Below are positions 21,739-24,716 of a DNA stretch of 24,716 bases, piece by piece. The number at the start of each line of letters is the position of its first letter. Within the stretch, counting starts at the first letter, position 1. The position numbers were made by a program, and so were the translations under genes. Below the pieces are notes generated by a model. It did not search any database. It saw nothing but the letters and a program-made list of their open reading frames with translations, and was not told where the DNA came from. The stretch lies in contig JBIIJX010000012.1 of the NCBI GenBank assembly GCA_044233495.1, positions 1 through 24,716 of the forward strand, written 5' to 3'. This stretch comes from UBA10649 sp044233495 (lineage in GTDB: Bacteria > Actinomycetota > Actinomycetes > S36-B12).

Positions 21739-21800
21739 TGGCCGTGGACGGCGCCGGACTCCTCTCGACGGGTGACTCACGCTCTGTGACGAGCGCCCCG

Positions 21801-22181
21801 TCAGAACGCCCAGTCCTCCTCGAGCAGGGTCTCCTGCATGACCAGCCTCAGGGGCTCCATGCGCAGCACCGCAGGAGGCTCCTCCAAGAGATTGTTGAGC
21901 TCGGCGATCATGGTCGCGAAGCCCTGTGAGGCCCGGTGATCGTTCTCCGCGTCGTCGTCCTTGAAGACCTCGGTGAGCCAGACGAGATCCTCGTTCTCCG
22001 GATCGAGCGAGAGCATGAACACCTCGGTGCCGGGCTCCTCGGCGAGACCGTCGGCGTAGGTGTTGAGCGCGTCGAGCAGCAGCGGGCGCATCCCGGACTT
22101 GCAGGTGAGTCGCACGATCATGGCCTTGCGCCCCGGCAGCAGCGCCTGAACGGGCTCGGCGAGATCGGCGTCGTCGTCCAT
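21801..22181 (-). CDS. ABM-like small protein downstream of fucose synthase
   Basis: The 126-residue protein has a ferredoxin-like ABM pattern: MIVRLTCKSGMRPLLLDALN, TYADGLAEEPGTEVFML, EDLVWLTEVFKDDDAENDH, then FATMIAELNNLL and LRLVMQE. It resembles quinol-monooxygenase-like YgiN proteins, though without defined catalytic residues. The acidic N-terminal extension (MDDDADLAEPVQALLPGRKA) is unusual, so translation may start at the internal ATG that opens MIVRLTC. The start lies 1 bp after the GDP-fucose synthase stop, so the two are in one operon without obvious functional connection. Confidence 0.7.
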   Translation of the reverse strand: MDDDADLAEPVQALLPGRKAMIVRLTCKSGMRPLLLDALNTYADGLAEEPGTEVFMLSLDPENEDLVWLTEVFKDDDAENDHRASQGFATMIAELNNLLEEPPAVLRMEPLRLVMQETLLEEDWAF

Positions 22182-22182
22182 C

Positions 22183-23124
22183 TCAGGCCACGTTCTCGAC
22201 GTACCACTCGTACGTGCTCGCCAGGCCGTCTCGCAGGGTGATCGTGGGCTTCCAGCCGAGGGCGTTGATGCGGCTCGTGTCGAGCAGCTTGCGGGGCATG
22301 CCGTCTGGCTTGGCGGTGTCCCAGGTGATCTCGCCCTCGAACCCGACAACATCCGCGACCGTCTCCGCGAGCTCCTTGATCGGGAGATCCTCGCCCCAGC
22401 CCACGTTGATCGTCTCGTGCGAGTCGTAGGTGTTCAGCAGCATCAGGCAGGCCTGCGCGAGGTCGTCCACGTGCAGGAACTCCCGTCGCGGTGCTCCCGT
22501 GCCCCACACCGTGACGGTCGAGGCCCCGCTCGTCTTGGCCTCGTGGAAGCGGCGGATGAACGCAGGCAGCACGTGCGAGGTCTCGAGGTCGAAGTTGTCC
22601 TTCGGGCCGTAGAGGTTCGTCGGCATGGCCGAGATCCAGTGGCGCCCGTACTGCTCCCGATGGGCTTCGATGTAGTAGATGCCGGAGATCTTGGCCATCG
22701 CGTAGGCCTGGTTGGTCGGCTCGAGCGGACCCGTCATCAGCGACGACTCTCGGATCGGCTGCGTCGCGTGGCGCGGGTAGATGCAGGAGGAGCCGAGGAA
22801 CAGCAGGCGATCGATGTCGATGGCGTGCGCCGCATCCATGATGTTCGTCTGGATGAGGATGTTGTCCTTGAGAAACTCGACCGGGTACGTCGAGTTGGCC
22901 ATGATCCCGCCGACCTTGGCTGCGGCGTCGATGACGACGTCGGGCTTGGCCTCCGCGATGGCCGTCATCGTCGCCTCACGGTCGCGCAGGTCGAGTTCAC
23001 CCGACCGCCAGCCGACGACCCTGCCGACACCGGCTGCCTCCAGGGCTCGGACTATGGCCGAACCGACGAGGCCGTTATGGCCCGCGACGTAGACGGTGAC
23101 GTCGGACCAGCGGATCTGCTCCAT
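22183..23124 (-). CDS. fcl: GDP-L-fucose synthase
   Basis: The 313-residue SDR enzyme has an N-terminal NADP-binding motif VYVAGHNGLVGSAIVRALEA, then AAKVGGIMANSTYP and FLGSSCIYP (catalytic Ser/Cys). YAMAKISGIYY (YxxxK), TNLYGPKDNFD and RREFLHVDDLA follow. This combination is diagnostic for GDP-4-keto-6-deoxy-D-mannose epimerase/reductase (Fcl/WcaG), the last step to GDP-L-fucose for surface glycans. Length is normal. The partner dehydratase (gmd) is not in the window. It shares an operon with the ABM-like gene and diverges from the CoA-transferase gene. Confidence 0.9.
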   Translation of the reverse strand: MEQIRWSDVTVYVAGHNGLVGSAIVRALEAAGVGRVVGWRSGELDLRDREATMTAIAEAKPDVVIDAAAKVGGIMANSTYPVEFLKDNILIQTNIMDAAHAIDIDRLLFLGSSCIYPRHATQPIRESSLMTGPLEPTNQAYAMAKISGIYYIEAHREQYGRHWISAMPTNLYGPKDNFDLETSHVLPAFIRRFHEAKTSGASTVTVWGTGAPRREFLHVDDLAQACLMLLNTYDSHETINVGWGEDLPIKELAETVADVVGFEGEITWDTAKPDGMPRKLLDTSRINALGWKPTITLRDGLASTYEWYVENVA

Positions 23125-23195
23125 GGCCCCCAGTCTGACACAGTGCCCACCTGCTCAACCGGTGTCGCGGACTGGCCCGATGACAGGATGACGCC

Positions 23196-24422
23196 ATGAG
23201 AGTCGTCACAGTCGAGCAGCTCGCCAGTGCCCTGGGGGATCTCCCGGACAACCCGCGCGTGATCGTCTCGGGCAACGTGGCCACACCGACCGTCATCCTC
23301 GACGCCCTCGACTCTGTTGTGCCTCGGTACCGCCTCCACATGCTCAACGCGCAGCGGCCGATTCCCGATCGCGACGGGGTGGTGTACGAGACCGCGTTCG
23401 TGGGGCCGGCAATGCGGCACCACCCACGCCTGCACTACATCCCGTGCCGCCTCAGCCTGGTGCCTGTGCTGTACCGGGATCACTACGCACCCGACGTCGT
23501 CCTGATCCACACCTCGGTGCAGCGGCACGACACCGTCAGCCTCGGCACGGAGGTGAACGTCCTGCCGGCCGCGATCGAGGCGGTGCGCCGGCGAGGGGGA
23601 CTCGTCATCGCGCAGGCGAACCCGAACATGCCCTACACCTACGGCGACGCTCAGATCTACGAACACGAGATCGACTTCCTCGTCGAGGTCGATGCGCCCC
23701 TGCCGACGCATGCGCCCGGAGTCATCGGCGATACCGCCCGCCGCATAGGCGAGCTCATCGCCGCTCGTGTCGAGGACGCCTCGACGCTGCAACTCGGAAT
23801 CGGCGCCGTGCCGGACGCAGTCCTCGCCTCTCTCACCTCACGGCACGGAATGCGCATCTGGACGGAGATGTTCAGCGATGGGGTCCTGGAGCTCCACCGG
23901 CGGGGTGCTCTCGACACGGATGTGCCGCTGACGGCTTCATTCCTGTTCGGATCCCAGGAGCTCTACGAATGGGTCAACCTCAACAAGGGCATCCGCATGC
24001 TGCGCACGGAGAAGACCAACTCACCTGTCGAGATCGCCCGTCAGGCACGAATGACCAGCGTCAACGCAGCCCTGCAGGTCGACCTGCTCGACCAGGCGAA
24101 CGCTTCGCGCGTCAAGGGCCGCATCTACTCCGGCTTCGGCGGCTCGACGGACTTCATCGTCGGTGCTCTCCACTCGAGCGGCGGCCAGTCGTTCATGGCC
24201 TTGCCGTCATGGCACGCCAAGGCCGATGTGTCGACGATCGTGCCGTTGCTGCAGGAACCGGTGACGAGCTTCCAGCACAGCTGGGTTGCCACGGAGCACG
24301 GCCTTGCCCGCTGCTTCGGCTGCAGCCAGTCGGAGCAGGCGCACAACATCATCGAGCAGGCGGCGCAGCCGAGCGTGCGCGACGAGCTGCGTGAGGCCGC
24401 GGGCCGGATGGGCCTGCTGTAG
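23196..24422 (+). CDS. Acetyl-CoA hydrolase / CoA-transferase family protein
   Basis: The 408-residue protein belongs to the Cat1/4-hydroxybutyrate CoA-transferase class. It shows SLGTEVNVLPAAIEAVRRRG, an ANPNMPYTYGDAQI segment, LQLGIGAVPDAVLASL, and IWTEMFSDGVLEL with the catalytic Glu224 that forms the CoA-thioester intermediate. The C-terminal part has INAALQVDL-like SVNAALQVDLL, GRIYSGFGGSTDF and a closing VATEHGLARCFG (family: V.TE.G.A...G). It exchanges or hydrolyses acyl-CoA; acetate/butyrate or 4-hydroxybutyrate are family options. The gene ends at the strong hairpin that follows. Confidence 0.9.
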   Translation: MRVVTVEQLASALGDLPDNPRVIVSGNVATPTVILDALDSVVPRYRLHMLNAQRPIPDRDGVVYETAFVGPAMRHHPRLHYIPCRLSLVPVLYRDHYAPDVVLIHTSVQRHDTVSLGTEVNVLPAAIEAVRRRGGLVIAQANPNMPYTYGDAQIYEHEIDFLVEVDAPLPTHAPGVIGDTARRIGELIAARVEDASTLQLGIGAVPDAVLASLTSRHGMRIWTEMFSDGVLELHRRGALDTDVPLTASFLFGSQELYEWVNLNKGIRMLRTEKTNSPVEIARQARMTSVNAALQVDLLDQANASRVKGRIYSGFGGSTDFIVGALHSSGGQSFMALPSWHAKADVSTIVPLLQEPVTSFQHSWVATEHGLARCFGCSQSEQAHNIIEQAAQPSVRDELREAAGRMGLL

Positions 24423-24427
24423 CCCGC

Positions 24428-24484
24428 TGCTGCGTCAGTAGGTGGGGTTCCAGCGGGCTCCGGTCCCCACCTACTGACGCAGCA
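24428..24484 (+). terminator. Perfect 20-bp-stem hairpin
   Basis: Arms 24428-24447 and 24465-24484 are exactly complementary around a 17-base loop, beginning 6 bp after the CoA-transferase stop. It may be a terminator (no T-run follows) or a member of a dispersed palindromic repeat family. Confidence 0.7.
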
Positions 24485-24568
24485 ACGGGGGATGCACACG
24501 CGGGTAACGCGTCCACAGGTGGCCCCGGGACGCGGACGAGAGCGGGGCGCACCGCGCAAGGTGCACGG

Positions 24569-24716
24569 GTGCGAGACGACACGAGCGGGAACTCAGCGGA
24601 TCCGCACCATGCGACCAAGGCCGGTCTCCCCGGCCTGACCTACGAGCAGCTGAGGAGTCAGGCCTTCATCGCCACGAGCCGGGGCGTGCGCCTGCCGGCC
24701 AGCGTGGCGAAGAGCC
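24569..24716 (+). CDS. N-terminus of a probable AbiEi/DUF559-type protein
   Basis: From GTG 24569 the frame is open to the window end (49 codons) and runs off the edge. The segment LTYEQLRSQAFIATSRGVRL-PAS has the form LT..QLR...F....RGVY.PA. This opens many actinobacterial proteins annotated as AbiEi-antitoxin-like or DUF559 endonuclease-domain proteins. The catalytic part, if any, lies outside the window. The start is tentative, since a ribosome binding site is not clear. Confidence 0.4.
   Translation, partial: MRDDTSGNSADPHHATKAGLPGLTYEQLRSQAFIATSRGVRLPASVAKS

Overview
The window looks like chromosome from a high-GC Actinomycetota bacterium. GTG starts and 4-base start/stop overlaps are frequent, and several families present are typical of actinobacteria (an OmpA-like C-terminal domain on secreted proteins of a Gram-positive, META domain, MhuD/ABM-like monooxygenase, geranylgeranyl-reductase family, CMD/AhpD-like proteins). 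I cannot name the species from sequence alone. Most of the window is ordinary housekeeping and accessory chromosome, interrupted by secreted beta-propeller proteins, toxin-antitoxin loci and one tRNA-associated insertion.

Region by region: 1-3299 holds two neighbouring secreted-protein genes whose linker domains are almost identical for at least 376 bp but whose OmpA-like C-termini differ. Between them lies an antisense fossil of a LuxR-type DNA-binding domain. 3537-5524 has a regulator made of two TetR-like halves, then a vapBC pair. 5713-7503 encodes a secreted protein with a possible Cys-His-Asp catalytic triad. 7588-8555 has a HicA-like plus eRF1-like gene pair, divergent from a 42-residue cysteine-rich microprotein. 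8571-11233 has a secreted META-domain protein, an ABM monooxygenase, a GT2 glycosyltransferase and an unknown protein. 11297-12961 has a TylF/MycF-like methyltransferase and a second vapBC pair.

13035-15712 is the most unusual part. A MoaD/ThiS-like sulfur carrier overlaps a BNR-propeller hydrolase that has lost its 5' half. Just beyond the break lies a 40-bp exact copy of the 3' end of tRNA-Leu(CAG). The intact tRNA lies 1.5 kb away, and the segment between holds one secreted seven-bladed propeller gene with a less GC-rich leader. This is the layout of a small tRNA-targeted insertion or its remnant.

15803-21451 returns to ordinary genes: HAD phosphatase, two AhpD-like proteins, a degenerate GGDEF protein, an Ada-type methyltransferase co-transcribed with an EamA transporter, and a geranylgeranyl-reductase family oxidoreductase. 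21476-21738 is an orphan Phd-type antitoxin with a perfect 20-bp palindromic operator and a frameshift at a run of five C. The window ends with an ABM-like gene behind a GDP-fucose synthase gene, a CoA-transferase gene with a strong hairpin after it, and the start of a probable AbiEi/DUF559-type protein.
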